From: Lewinella cohaerens DSM 23179 | GTDB taxonomy: Bacteria > Bacteroidota > Bacteroidia > Chitinophagales > Saprospiraceae | Assembly: GCF_000379805.1 (NCBI RefSeq) | Contig: NZ_KB903534.1 | Coordinates: forward strand, 20,043 to 84,042 | DNA: 64,000 nucleotides | Direction: 5' to 3' | Shown here: positions 7,010 through 17,408 of the stretch, piece by piece | Layout of the letters: each line of letters opens with the position of its first letter | How positions within the stretch are numbered: position 1 is the stretch's first letter | Program-made: the position numbers and the translations under genes | Notes under the pieces: generated by a model | What the model was told of the DNA's origin: nothing | Database searches by the model: none | Seen by the model: the letters and a program-made list of their open reading frames with translations, nothing else

Positions 7010-10000
7010 ATGAACAAGACGACTACACAGGTCTTCAGTCTTACTACACTAGCTTTTTTGTTTCCTCTTTGGCTATCCGCCCAAATGATTTGGCCAGGTG
7101 ATATCAATAATAATGGTATTGTCAACGGCATGGATTACCTCTATTGGGGGGTAGTTAATCAGAATAATGGACCTGCACGCCCCGATGCTACTACCGAATG
7201 GGAAGAACAACCTATGGGTGCTGCCTGGAGCAACCAGTTTCCCATAGGAGGAATGAATCACGCTTATGCTGATGTCAATGGTGATGGGCAGATTACTGCG
7301 GCGGATGCAGATGCATTGGGTAGTAATTTTAATCGTAATCACGGTACACTTATACCTGATGCTTTTCAAACAGGACCACTTTCCAACCAAGAGCCTGCTA
7401 TATCTTTTGAGCGACTATCTGAGGAGGAAGTCGCCTCAGATGAAGCGGGTGGAGTCATTTTAGTACTTGCTCCAGAACAGCCTTTTAGTGCTTTTTATGG
7501 CATCACTTTTACCCTAAATTACCACCCAGGGATACTGGCTACTGATGATGGTGTGCTCATAGGCCTAATTGCCGATACCTTTTTTAATCCAGACAATAGT
7601 GATGTAGCTGCGTTTGTGAATAATAATTCCGCTACAGGAAAAGCGGTCATTACCCTTGTTCGTACCGACCAAAATAATGTAGACGGTGGCGGAAAGGTCG
7701 CTCGAATTCTGTTGAATTTTGCAGACCTTACTGTCCCCGGTACACCAGATCAGCTAAATTTTACGATCAGTGATGTACTGGCTATTGATCATGATATGAA
7801 TATGATCATGATGCAGCCGGGAAGCTTTAGCTTTTCTACCCAGGGAGTTACTGCTGGTTGCCCCAACACGGTAAGCCCGGTTTGTGGCAGTGATGGTCAA
7901 ACTTATTTGAACTCTTGTTATGCAGAAGCAGCGGGTGTTTTTGATTACACTCCCGGTGCTTGCTTTGATGATAGTTGTATTGATCCGACACAGATTAACC
8001 CAGATGCCGTTTGCCCGGCAGTGTACGAGCCTGTTTGTGGTTGTAATGATATTACTTACCCCAACGAATGTGCTGCGGATGCAGCTGGTGTACAAAGCAC
8101 TACCCCTGGGCCATGTGCACCTAGTAGTTGTTATGACCCTCAATATATCGTTGCCAGTCAGGCGACAACCTTGAACACTACGACCGGTGTGATTACGGCC
8201 AACTGCCCCACTGCGGGGATTCCTGTGTGTGGTTGTAATGGTGTTACTTATGCCAATGCCTGCCTTGCGGAAGCTTCAGGGATTACGGTATACACCCAGG
8301 GAAGTTGCGAAAGTGCCTGTGTTGATCCTTCTCAGATGGACTTGAATGCGGTTTGCCCAACGGTATACGACCCCGTTTGTGGTTGTAATGATGTTACTTA
8401 TTCTAATGCCTGTATTGCGGATGCAGCTGGGGTAACCAGCTACACCAATGGCCCGTGTAATGGTGGGTCAGCCTGGTGTAGTGAGGCTATACCGGTGCAA
8501 TGTGGTGACTTCCTTCCTTACGAAACGACCGTAGGTGCAGGTAACAATATCCTCCAATACCCAGGATGTACCAGTACTTCTTTTTACGGCCCGGATCGTG
8601 TTTATGTGATCAACAAACAATCGGCAGGTGATCTCCAGATTGGTTTGGAAATCCTGACGCCGGGAATGGATCTTGATCTTTTCCTATTGGCTGACAACTG
8701 TAGCCAACTGACTTGTTTGGCAAAAAGTACAACAAGTAATACCAATACAAATAACGAAGGAATTATCCTTGAAGATGCGCCTATTGGCACTTACTACATC
8801 GTTGTAGATGGCCAGTACGCACAGTCAGAAGGAACTTTCCGCTTGGAGGTAAGCTGTGGCTATCTTTTCTGCGGAAACTCCGTGCCTCTTCAGTGTGGCC
8901 AGCCCTACCAGGGGACCAACCTTAATGGGCATGATGACGTATCTCTTTATACTTGTGGCAATGTGCTCAATGTAGAAAACAACGGACCGGAGATCGTTCA
9001 TACCTTTACTACGACGCAGGCAGGGCCGGTAAGCATTAGCTTGACAGGGCTTTCTGCTAACCTGGAACTCTTCTTGCTCCGTTCTTGTGATCGCGGTGAC
9101 TGTATGGAATACAGCCAAAATTCGGGAAACAATAGTGAATATATCAACGAATACCTCCCCGCAGGCACCTACTATGTGGTCGTTGATGGCTACAACGGTG
9201 CAGTGAGCGATTACACCTTGCTGGTAGACTGTAGCAGTAGCAGCAGCTGTAATTTTAACTTTACAGATCTTTCCGCTACCTCCAGCGGCTGTGGCCAAAA
9301 CAGTGGCTCTATTCACATCGCTTCCAGTGGAGGTACCCCAAATTATCTGGTGACTTACAGCGGGCCCCTCAGCGGCAGTTTTACGACGAGTAGCAATTCT
9401 TGCACGATCTACTACCTGCCTCCGGGCACTTATACCATTACGAAGACAGATGCCCAGGGATGTAGCATAAGCGGCACTGTCACCATTCTAGGCGGTGGCA
9501 ATCTATCGGCAACGCTAACGCCTAATGATGCCGTTTGTATGGATCAGGGTTCTATCGGTGTCTATGTCAGCAACGGCCAGGCTCCTTATCAGGTTTATAT
9601 TACCGGGCCTACTTCTGGTAACGTCACTTCCAATAGCAATAATTTTACCATCAATAACCTGGATGCAGGAACCTACACCATCCATATCACGGATGCCCTG
9701 GGGTGCTCAATTTCTCAGCAGGTAACCATCGACCATACCAGCGGTAATTTTATTTGGAACTATACCGTTACGCCAGCAGCGTGTGGCGGCTATGGAGCTA
9801 TTCATGTAGATACTTACAATGGGGAGGCACCTTACAATATTCTCGTCAGTGGGCCGATTAGCGGTAGCGCAACAGTATATGCCAACAGCTTCAACCTCAT
9901 CAATCTACCTGGAGGAACTTATCAAGTGACGGTGGAAGACAACAATTGGTGTTCTTACACCCGTACCATCGTAATTCCTAATGGTAACCTTACAGTAGAC

Positions 10001-13000
10001 GCCAACCCCAATTCCGGTGTCTGTGGGCAGGAAGGAAGCATTACGGTCGACGTAGATAACGGTAGCCCTGCATATACGATTAGTTGGACGGGGCCCGAAA
10101 ATGGTTCTACCATCACCAATAGTGCTACTTACGTTATTCCTAACCTTACGGCAGGTACTTATACCATCAATGTCGTAGATAGTAATGGTTGTAGCGATTC
10201 ACAATTAGTAACACTTTCAAATAGTGAAGGTGGCGGACTAACCTTTAATGTTATTCCATTGCCGGGCAGCTGTAGCCAAAATGGTGCCTTATGGATTGAT
10301 ATTTATAACGGATCTCCTCTTTACACCATCAGTTATACAGGCCCACAAAATGGCGTTCTGACGACTAGCAATGATGGCCTTGATATCCCTAACCTGCCTT
10401 GTGGTACCTACACCCTCGTTATCACAGATATGAATGGTTGTAGTGGGATACAAACCGTAGAGTTAGGTGGTTGTGAAGAAATTGACCTCGACCTGACGCC
10501 GCAGAATGGTATTTGCGGGCAACCAGGCTCTCTCTTGGTCACCCTCAATGGCGGTTCTCCGGTATATACGGTCACTTGGACAGGCCCCGTAAGTGGTACC
10601 ACTACCACTGCTACCAATATTCTCAACATACCAGGGTTACCGGCAGGCACCTATACCGTGCAAGTAGTGGATGCCAATGGTTGTACCGATTACGCAGTAG
10701 CACAGGTGAGTACGGCAGAGTCTAATTTGGTAATTAATACCAGTGTTACAGAAGCGCAGTGTGGTACAGAAGGTGCTATTTTTGTGAACCTTGCTGGTGG
10801 TGTTCCTCCTTATCAGTTGAGTTGGAGTGGCCCGGAAACGGGTTCCCAGATTTTTAGCACCAATTTTACTACAATTGGTGACTTGACCGCAGGAAACTAT
10901 ACCCTCTATGTAACAGATGGTAATGGCTGTTCTGCATCGACGACAGAAGAAATTCTCAACGTAGGCAGTGACTTGGATATTAGCCTTTTAGGCAACGATG
11001 GTATCTGTTCTCAGTTTGGAAATATTGGTGTTTACATTGCCAATGGTACTGCACCTTATCAGGTGAGTTGGAGCGGGCCGGTTAGCGGTTCTGGCGTTTC
11101 ACCAACGACGGTTTATCAAATCCCGAATACACCTGCGGGCACTTACAATGTAGTTGTTACAGATGCCAATGGTTGTTCTACTTCTGGCACAGTGCAGGTG
11201 ATGGTGCAGAATACACTATTAGCAAATTTGCAAATTTACAATGGCATTTGTGGTAGTAATGGCAGTATTCTGGTCAACGTGACGCAAGGTAACCCGAGTT
11301 ATACCATCACCTGGTCTGGCCCAGAAAGCGGATCAATTGTAGTAGCGGGTAACCAATATGCTATTACAGGCTTGCCTTCAGGCACCTACACGGTGGTGAT
11401 TACCGACAGCAACGGTTGTTCGCGCACTCTGACAGGGACCGTGACCAATACCAATGGTGGCCTTGAAGTAAATACTGCACTGATCTATAATATTTGTGGA
11501 CAGTACAATACCATTTGGACTGATATTATCGGGGGCACCCCTCCGTATACGGTCACTTGGCAAGGGACAGAGAACGGCTCTGGTATGACTAATACCCAAG
11601 GTTTCGAAATCATGGACCTACCTCCGGGTACCTACAAAGTGATTGTCGTAGATGTCAACGGCTGTATGGATATGGAGCAGGATATTATCATTTACCCTGC
11701 GCCGATGGACCTCTTTACGGTCACGCCTAATGACGGTATTTGTGGTGAAACAGGCAGCATTCAAGTGGATATAGATGGCGGTACAGCACCTTATGTGCTT
11801 AACTACAATGGCCCCGTGAGTGGCACCCAAAACTATAATAGTTCAGGTGTTAGTGTGTTGAATAACCTCCCTGGCGGTACTTATACCTTTACGCTAACGG
11901 ATGCCAATGGCTGTACCCAAACCCAAACCGTGGTCTTGGATACAGGTACACCCGTACAGATAATAACGGCACTGATCTACAACGAATGTGGTCAGTACAA
12001 CACCATATGGGTAGATATCATAGGAGGTACTCCTCCCTATACAGTCACCTGGATAGGCCCTGAAAGTGGCTCGGGTACAACGACGACGCAAGGTTTTGAG
12101 ATCGAAGACTTGCCTCCGGGCTCTTACAAAGTAATTGTTGTAGATGCCAACGGCTGTATGGTGATGCAGCCGGATATCATCGTTTATCCTGCTCCGGTTG
12201 ATATATTCACCGTTACTGCTGACCCTGGTCTTTGTGGAGACGATGGAAAAATTAATATCAATGTTACAGGTGGTACAGGCCCTTATACCCTTACCTACAC
12301 CGGCCCGCTTTCTGGGACGATCAATGTGGTTATGGGGCTTCAGGTGCTTACGGATGTACCCAATGGCACTTATACACTGACGCTGACGGATGCGAATGGC
12401 TGTACCGAGACCGAGACAGTCACCGTAATCAACACGGGGACTCCGGTAGAAATTGTTACGGCCTTGATCTACAATGAATGTGGTCAATACAATACCATCT
12501 GGGTAGATATCATAGGAGGTACTCCTCCCTATACAGTCACCTGGATAGGCCCTGGAAATGGTTCTGGTACAACCACTACGCAAGGTTTTGAAATAGAGGA
12601 TCTACCTCCGGGCTCTTACAAGGTAATTGTTGTAGATGCCAACGGCTGTATGGACATGGAGCAGGACATCATCGTTTATCCAGCCCCTGTAAACCTCTTC
12701 TCTGCAACCTCGATCAGTGGAATATGTAGCGGCCCAGGTAGTATTATTGTTGATATATTAGAAGGTACACCGGTGTTTAACCTCAGTTGGACAGGCCCTG
12801 AAAATGGCTCGACTACTTTCTCGGGTAATACTTTCACAATCGAAAACCTTCCTGCTGGCACCTACACGCTTACGCTCACAGACATGAATGGCTGTACGGA
12901 AACAGAAGTTGTTATTGTCAGTACGGGAGAAGATGATGTAGACCTTACAGCGAGCGGCAACAACGGTAACTGTATCACCAATGGATCAATCACCGCGCAG

Positions 13001-16000
13001 GCAGCTGGTGGTGATGGAACTTATTTGCTGACCTGGACGGGGCCAGAAAGTGGTAGTGCCAACATAGGTAACACGCCTTTCCAAATTTCCGATCTACCTG
13101 CCGGTACGTATACCCTTTCGGTCAACGATGGCAATGGTTGTGATGATGTAGAAAGCGTGACGCTGTCGACACCGGAAGATGACCTGCAAGTCAATCTTAC
13201 ACCTACCCCCGGTGATTGTGATAGCGATGGACAGATTGCTGTAACCATTGTGGGCGGCACACCTGGCTACACCGTTAGCTGGTCAGGCCCAAGCAGTGGA
13301 AGTGCAAATATCGCAGGACAGTTTTTGGTGATTCCTAACCTTCCAGCAGGTGCTTACAATGTGACGGTAGTGAGCAATGATGGTTGTTCTGAAACAACAA
13401 GCACTGTACTCACGAACCCAGGAGGAGCGCTAACCATAGCAGCGAGCCCAATCGCTGGTGTTTGTGGACAAACGGGGTATATCTTCCTGAATATCTTTGG
13501 CGGTAACGCTCCTTATCAGGTTTCATGGACGGGACCTAGCTCTGGAACGCTCACGGCTAATAGCGCAAACGTACAAATACCAGGGCTGTTGCCAGGTGGT
13601 TATACCATCACGGTTGTCAGCGGTAACTGTAATGGTGCAGTCAGTAGTATTTTGCCTGCTTCTGCGCCTGATCTGGAAGTGACGGCGACCTCCACAGCTG
13701 CAATTTGTGGAGCTGGTGGTAGTATTAATGTAAGCCTTGCCAACTTTGTGGGAAGTACGACCATCAACTGGTCTGGCCCGCAGAGTGGTAACCAAGTCAT
13801 TAACGGAGGTTCTTTGGTGATTCCTAACCTTCCTAATGGCAGCTACACCATCACCGCTAATAATGGCAGTTGTTCAGACATCACCCAGGTGACGGTCAAT
13901 AACTCCAATAGCAATATTGTGGTTTACGCCACACCTGTACACGCGGTTTGTAACCAGAATGGTAGCATCAACGTCGGATTTTCTGGCGGACAAGCGCCTT
14001 ACACTGTTAGCTGGACAGGCCCAAGCAGTGGTAGTACGACAACAAGCAGTACCGGTTTCCAGATTCCAAACCTCAACCCTGGTACTTATACGGTCACGGT
14101 GAGCAGCGGCAACTGTAATGGTAGTGCTACAACGACTATTAATAATACAAGTAATAACATCAGTATTACAGCGGCCCCTCAAAATGGCACCTGTCTGTCT
14201 GATCCTGGTTTTGTACTGACCTTCAGTGGCGGTACAGCGCCATATATACTTACCTGGCAAGGGCCTGAAAATGGTTTTACCAATGTTAATGCTACGACTT
14301 ACACCTTGAGCGATGTGCCAACAGGCTTGTACAGCTTCATGCTTACAGATGCCAATGGCTGTACAATTTCTACGATTGCAACGGTAGGAAGTAATAACAT
14401 TGACCTTAGCCTTACAGCCCAAAACGGAATCTGTGGTGATAACACCGCTATTTTTGTCGACATATCGAACGGCACGGGGCCTTACCAGATTAGTTGGGTA
14501 GGTGAAGTGGAAGGTTTTGCGACGTCTAACAGTCCTAACTATACCATCTCTAATTTGCCAGGTAGCCCTTATATCGTTACGGTGCAGGATGCCAATGGTT
14601 GTATTACTTCTGGTAATATCACTGTGGTAAGTGGTCCGACGGATTTTGAAGTCGTTCACACTGTCAGCAATAATGGTTGTGGTGCTCTGAACAACATCTG
14701 GATGGACTTCTTCAACGGAGAAGGACCTTATACCATTGAATGGATAGGCCCAAGCAGCGGTACAGATACCACACCACATGATTATTACGATATTCAAAAC
14801 GCGCCTACAGGTATCTACATCATTATCATCACAGATGCTAATGGTTGTGTGGATGTGCAGCAGGTAGAGGTTTATAATATTTTGAATACACTTGATGTGT
14901 CAGTCGTTCCACATGATGGTTCTTGTGGAGAACTGGCCACCATTGATGTATATGTCGAAGGGGGAGAACCCTGGTATACCATCGCTTGGTACCTTGACCA
15001 ATCTCCAGAAGGAGAGATCGACATCAACTCTAATCACTATACGATTGATGGCTTGGAAGCAGGCACCTACTACGTACGAGTGACGGATGACAATGGTTGT
15101 GAACGTACTGCTACCGTTTCTGTGGAAACACCGGCAAACCTCCTACAGCTGGAAACATCAGTCGTAGGCCCGGGTTGTACCAGCTTAGGTTCTATTGGCT
15201 TGATCATGGGAGGAGGAAATGCTCCTTATACGATAGATTGGAGCGGCCAGCAAAATGGCACCGCTGTTTCTAATACCAATAGTTATCTACTGAGTGCCCT
15301 CAACGGCGGTGATTATCAGGTGACGGTAACGGATGCCAATGGTTGTACAAATACCTTGGATATTACGGTGCCTGGAACAACAACAGGCAGCCTGGTAGCC
15401 GGGTTTGATTACGAAGTTGATGGATTGAATGTCAGCTTTACCAATATGTCCAGCAATGGATTTTACAGCTGGACGTTTGGTGATGGAAATGTTGACGGTG
15501 TTCGTCACCCTGATCATTCTTATACCAACTCTGGTACGTATGAGGTATGTCTGACGGTGAGCGGTAATTGCGGTTCAGCTACGCACTGTGAAACGATTAC
15601 GATAACCGCTCAGAGCAATCTGGCAATTTTGGATATCGGCGAATCAGAAGGTGGTCCCAATGCAACAATACAGGTGCCAGTGACAATTGAAAACGTTCAA
15701 AACATTATCTCTCTTGCGGGTAGCATTGAAGTGATGAACGAATCAGTTGCTGTCATTACTGGCGTGACCAATAGTATCATTGCTCCTCAATACAATGTGT
15801 CTAATAATACCTTTAGCTATTTCAATAATACTGGCGATGGCCTTGATGTAAATAGCGGAGATGTACTGTTTTATCTCAATGTATTGCTTGTCGGTGATAT
15901 AGGGGAATCAACCGTTATCAAGTTTGTACAAACGCCACTACCGATTGAAGTAGGAGTAGTGACTGATGGCGCACCGATGGTCGTTCCTTACACTTTGTCG

Positions 16001-17296
16001 ATGGGATCAGCAACGATCACAGCGATGGCTGCATTGAATGGTCATATCTCGACTTATTGGGGCGACGGTATTATAAATACCGATGTGACCATTACCGGCC
16101 CAGGTATGGAAGAAACCATGACTACAGGGGAAAGTGGCAGTTACAATTTGCCGAACCTGAATCCAGGAATGGAATACACCGTAAGTGCACAAAAAGACCT
16201 GGAGCATAGCAACGGACTTTCAACTTATGCACTGTTCATAGGCCAGCGTTTTCTTTTGGGAATGAATCCGCCACAGATCACATCTCCTTACCAGGTAATT
16301 GCTGGTGATGCTAACTGTAATGATGCCTTCACTACACTTGACCTCTTCCTCATCCAACGTCTGATTATCGGCGCGCAGGAGGAATTTGATAACTGCCCGT
16401 CATGGGTGTTTGTCACCGAAGGGCAGCAGATGCCTACCGACTTTGATGCTTACAATGTATTCCCATACGCTTCTACCAGTACGATGATGCTTATGGAACC
16501 GGAAACGGCCAACTTTGTAGGGGTGAAAGTGGGAGATATCCTTGGTCAGGCCAATCCGGATAACTTCGGAGGACTTGATGATGATCGTACCACAGGGCAG
16601 TTACCATTTACGGCAGAAAACCTTTCGGTAGCTGCTGGTGAAGAAGTAACGCTTTACTTCCGTAGTGCTGAATTTGCAGATATTGTAAGTTATCAGTTTG
16701 GCTTGCAGTTCCCGGTTGGGGAGGTCGAGTACCTGGAGTTTTTCCCTGCTGAAGAGCAGCCATTCCAGACAGTGGTGATTGGTGATGATGGTGCCGATGA
16801 AGGCAAGTTGCGCCTTAGCTGGTTCAGTCTTGATGGGCAAGGCCATAGCTCCAGCGCTGATCAAGCCCTGTTTGCAATCAAATTCCGCGCTTTGACGGAT
16901 ATTGAAGATTGGAATACTGTTCTGCGTCTTGATCCCGGATCAATGCTGCCAGAGGCTTACAATAACAATGACGAAGCACTGGACCCAGAGGTCAATTTTG
17001 GAGAAGTTGTAACAGGTACCGATGCACCGACGGAAAGCAAATTCCGCCTGGATCAGAATACACCGAACCCATTCAATGGCGCTACGGTGATTAACTTCCG
17101 TTTGCCAGTAGCTTCTGATGTCGCCTTTGTGATTCACGATGCCTTTGGCAAAGAGGTTTACCGTGAACTAAACAGTTACGGTGCAGGTGAAAACCGTTTA
17201 CTATTGAATCAATTGAACCTACCAGCTGGTGTGTACTATTATACACTGAGGGCAGGTGCAGACATGGCTACCCGGACGATGGTAGTTGTGAAATAA
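7010..17296 (+). CDS. Giant multidomain T9SS surface protein with Kazal-like domains and 25 SprB-type repeats
   Basis: This 3428-aa secreted protein is probably a surface adhesin related to the SprB gliding adhesin. Order: signal peptide (MNKTTTQVF...WLSAQ); a dockerin/EF-hand-like part (GDINNNGIVNGMDYLYWG, DVNGDGQITAADAD); a cohesin-like domain; four Kazal-like domains at ~residues 284-485 (CPAVYEPVCGCNDITYPNEC type, six cysteines each); two PPC-like beta domains to ~740; 25 SprB-type repeats of ~81 aa (nt ~9250-15390), each with CGxxGxI, GGxxPYxxxWxGP, LPAGTYTV and DANGC; a PKD domain (FGDGNVDGVRHPDHSY); a second cohesin-like domain; dockerin-like GDANCNDAFTTLDLFLIQRL; a third cohesin-like domain; and a type A T9SS tail (NTPNPFNGATVINFRL...). 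Paired cysteines in most repeats suggest a disulfide per unit. A terminator follows; the next two genes are probably functionally linked. Confidence 0.92.
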   Translation: MNKTTTQVFSLTTLAFLFPLWLSAQMIWPGDINNNGIVNGMDYLYWGVVNQNNGPARPDATTEWEEQPMGAAWSNQFPIGGMNHAYADVNGDGQITAADADALGSNFNRNHGTLIPDAFQTGPLSNQEPAISFERLSEEEVASDEAGGVILVLAPEQPFSAFYGITFTLNYHPGILATDDGVLIGLIADTFFNPDNSDVAAFVNNNSATGKAVITLVRTDQNNVDGGGKVARILLNFADLTVPGTPDQLNFTISDVLAIDHDMNMIMMQPGSFSFSTQGVTAGCPNTVSPVCGSDGQTYLNSCYAEAAGVFDYTPGACFDDSCIDPTQINPDAVCPAVYEPVCGCNDITYPNECAADAAGVQSTTPGPCAPSSCYDPQYIVASQATTLNTTTGVITANCPTAGIPVCGCNGVTYANACLAEASGITVYTQGSCESACVDPSQMDLNAVCPTVYDPVCGCNDVTYSNACIADAAGVTSYTNGPCNGGSAWCSEAIPVQCGDFLPYETTVGAGNNILQYPGCTSTSFYGPDRVYVINKQSAGDLQIGLEILTPGMDLDLFLLADNCSQLTCLAKSTTSNTNTNNEGIILEDAPIGTYYIVVDGQYAQSEGTFRLEVSCGYLFCGNSVPLQCGQPYQGTNLNGHDDVSLYTCGNVLNVENNGPEIVHTFTTTQAGPVSISLTGLSANLELFLLRSCDRGDCMEYSQNSGNNSEYINEYLPAGTYYVVVDGYNGAVSDYTLLVDCSSSSSCNFNFTDLSATSSGCGQNSGSIHIASSGGTPNYLVTYSGPLSGSFTTSSNSCTIYYLPPGTYTITKTDAQGCSISGTVTILGGGNLSATLTPNDAVCMDQGSIGVYVSNGQAPYQVYITGPTSGNVTSNSNNFTINNLDAGTYTIHITDALGCSISQQVTIDHTSGNFIWNYTVTPAACGGYGAIHVDTYNGEAPYNILVSGPISGSATVYANSFNLINLPGGTYQVTVEDNNWCSYTRTIVIPNGNLTVDANPNSGVCGQEGSITVDVDNGSPAYTISWTGPENGSTITNSATYVIPNLTAGTYTINVVDSNGCSDSQLVTLSNSEGGGLTFNVIPLPGSCSQNGALWIDIYNGSPLYTISYTGPQNGVLTTSNDGLDIPNLPCGTYTLVITDMNGCSGIQTVELGGCEEIDLDLTPQNGICGQPGSLLVTLNGGSPVYTVTWTGPVSGTTTTATNILNIPGLPAGTYTVQVVDANGCTDYAVAQVSTAESNLVINTSVTEAQCGTEGAIFVNLAGGVPPYQLSWSGPETGSQIFSTNFTTIGDLTAGNYTLYVTDGNGCSASTTEEILNVGSDLDISLLGNDGICSQFGNIGVYIANGTAPYQVSWSGPVSGSGVSPTTVYQIPNTPAGTYNVVVTDANGCSTSGTVQVMVQNTLLANLQIYNGICGSNGSILVNVTQGNPSYTITWSGPESGSIVVAGNQYAITGLPSGTYTVVITDSNGCSRTLTGTVTNTNGGLEVNTALIYNICGQYNTIWTDIIGGTPPYTVTWQGTENGSGMTNTQGFEIMDLPPGTYKVIVVDVNGCMDMEQDIIIYPAPMDLFTVTPNDGICGETGSIQVDIDGGTAPYVLNYNGPVSGTQNYNSSGVSVLNNLPGGTYTFTLTDANGCTQTQTVVLDTGTPVQIITALIYNECGQYNTIWVDIIGGTPPYTVTWIGPESGSGTTTTQGFEIEDLPPGSYKVIVVDANGCMVMQPDIIVYPAPVDIFTVTADPGLCGDDGKININVTGGTGPYTLTYTGPLSGTINVVMGLQVLTDVPNGTYTLTLTDANGCTETETVTVINTGTPVEIVTALIYNECGQYNTIWVDIIGGTPPYTVTWIGPGNGSGTTTTQGFEIEDLPPGSYKVIVVDANGCMDMEQDIIVYPAPVNLFSATSISGICSGPGSIIVDILEGTPVFNLSWTGPENGSTTFSGNTFTIENLPAGTYTLTLTDMNGCTETEVVIVSTGEDDVDLTASGNNGNCITNGSITAQAAGGDGTYLLTWTGPESGSANIGNTPFQISDLPAGTYTLSVNDGNGCDDVESVTLSTPEDDLQVNLTPTPGDCDSDGQIAVTIVGGTPGYTVSWSGPSSGSANIAGQFLVIPNLPAGAYNVTVVSNDGCSETTSTVLTNPGGALTIAASPIAGVCGQTGYIFLNIFGGNAPYQVSWTGPSSGTLTANSANVQIPGLLPGGYTITVVSGNCNGAVSSILPASAPDLEVTATSTAAICGAGGSINVSLANFVGSTTINWSGPQSGNQVINGGSLVIPNLPNGSYTITANNGSCSDITQVTVNNSNSNIVVYATPVHAVCNQNGSINVGFSGGQAPYTVSWTGPSSGSTTTSSTGFQIPNLNPGTYTVTVSSGNCNGSATTTINNTSNNISITAAPQNGTCLSDPGFVLTFSGGTAPYILTWQGPENGFTNVNATTYTLSDVPTGLYSFMLTDANGCTISTIATVGSNNIDLSLTAQNGICGDNTAIFVDISNGTGPYQISWVGEVEGFATSNSPNYTISNLPGSPYIVTVQDANGCITSGNITVVSGPTDFEVVHTVSNNGCGALNNIWMDFFNGEGPYTIEWIGPSSGTDTTPHDYYDIQNAPTGIYIIIITDANGCVDVQQVEVYNILNTLDVSVVPHDGSCGELATIDVYVEGGEPWYTIAWYLDQSPEGEIDINSNHYTIDGLEAGTYYVRVTDDNGCERTATVSVETPANLLQLETSVVGPGCTSLGSIGLIMGGGNAPYTIDWSGQQNGTAVSNTNSYLLSALNGGDYQVTVTDANGCTNTLDITVPGTTTGSLVAGFDYEVDGLNVSFTNMSSNGFYSWTFGDGNVDGVRHPDHSYTNSGTYEVCLTVSGNCGSATHCETITITAQSNLAILDIGESEGGPNATIQVPVTIENVQNIISLAGSIEVMNESVAVITGVTNSIIAPQYNVSNNTFSYFNNTGDGLDVNSGDVLFYLNVLLVGDIGESTVIKFVQTPLPIEVGVVTDGAPMVVPYTLSMGSATITAMAALNGHISTYWGDGIINTDVTITGPGMEETMTTGESGSYNLPNLNPGMEYTVSAQKDLEHSNGLSTYALFIGQRFLLGMNPPQITSPYQVIAGDANCNDAFTTLDLFLIQRLIIGAQEEFDNCPSWVFVTEGQQMPTDFDAYNVFPYASTSTMMLMEPETANFVGVKVGDILGQANPDNFGGLDDDRTTGQLPFTAENLSVAAGEEVTLYFRSAEFADIVSYQFGLQFPVGEVEYLEFFPAEEQPFQTVVIGDDGADEGKLRLSWFSLDGQGHSSSADQALFAIKFRALTDIEDWNTVLRLDPGSMLPEAYNNNDEALDPEVNFGEVVTGTDAPTESKFRLDQNTPNPFNGATVINFRLPVASDVAFVIHDAFGKEVYRELNSYGAGENRLLLNQLNLPAGVYYYTLRAGADMATRTMVVVK
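11474..12700 (+). repeat. Higher-order 492-base tandem duplication inside the adhesin gene
   Basis: The ALIYNxCGQYNTIW-type repeat unit starts at nt 11474, 11966 and 12458, an exact spacing of 492 bases (164 codons, two 82-aa repeats). The copies at 11966 and 12458 are almost identical at DNA level, for example in the words GTAGATATCATAGGAGGTAC and TCCCTATACAGTCACCTGGA. The intervening unit (GICGETGSI or GLCGDDGKI type) is more diverged. This shows recent in-frame expansion by two-repeat blocks. Confidence 0.85.
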
Positions 17297-17318
17297 GATT
17301 TGTTTGTTATATGAAAGT

Positions 17319-17361
17319 AATCCCTCAGTCAGGCACTCGTTTGCCTTGCTGGGGGATTTTT
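17319..17361 (+). terminator. Rho-independent-type terminator after the adhesin gene
   Basis: AATCCCTCAG pairs with CTGGGGGATT (one G-U) around an inner GGCA/TGCC stem, and the run TTTTTA follows directly. It lies 22 bases after the stop of the 3428-aa gene. Confidence 0.75.
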
Positions 17362-17374
17362 ACTTTGTGGCCCC

Positions 17375-17382
17375 TATCTTTG
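17375..17382 (+). promoter_or_regulatory. Candidate Bacteroidota -7 box (TATCTTTG)
   Basis: A perfect TAnnTTTG word lies between the terminator of the adhesin gene and the ATG at 17409. No TTG is found at the usual -33 spacing. The position suggests the second surface gene has its own promoter. Confidence 0.45.
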
Positions 17383-17408
17383 GGGAGGATTAGTAACATC
17401 CCAAAACT

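Noticed and set aside
11894-14797. Long minus-strand ORFs (229 and 307 codons) inside the adhesin gene
   Set aside because: They are antisense shadows of the Thr/Gly/Asn-rich repeats; the periodic pattern follows the sense repeats and no start or domain is credible.
9250-15390. CRISPR-like periodic repeats
   Set aside because: The periodicity (~245 bases) is that of coding SprB-type repeats in one open frame, not of short direct repeats with unique spacers.
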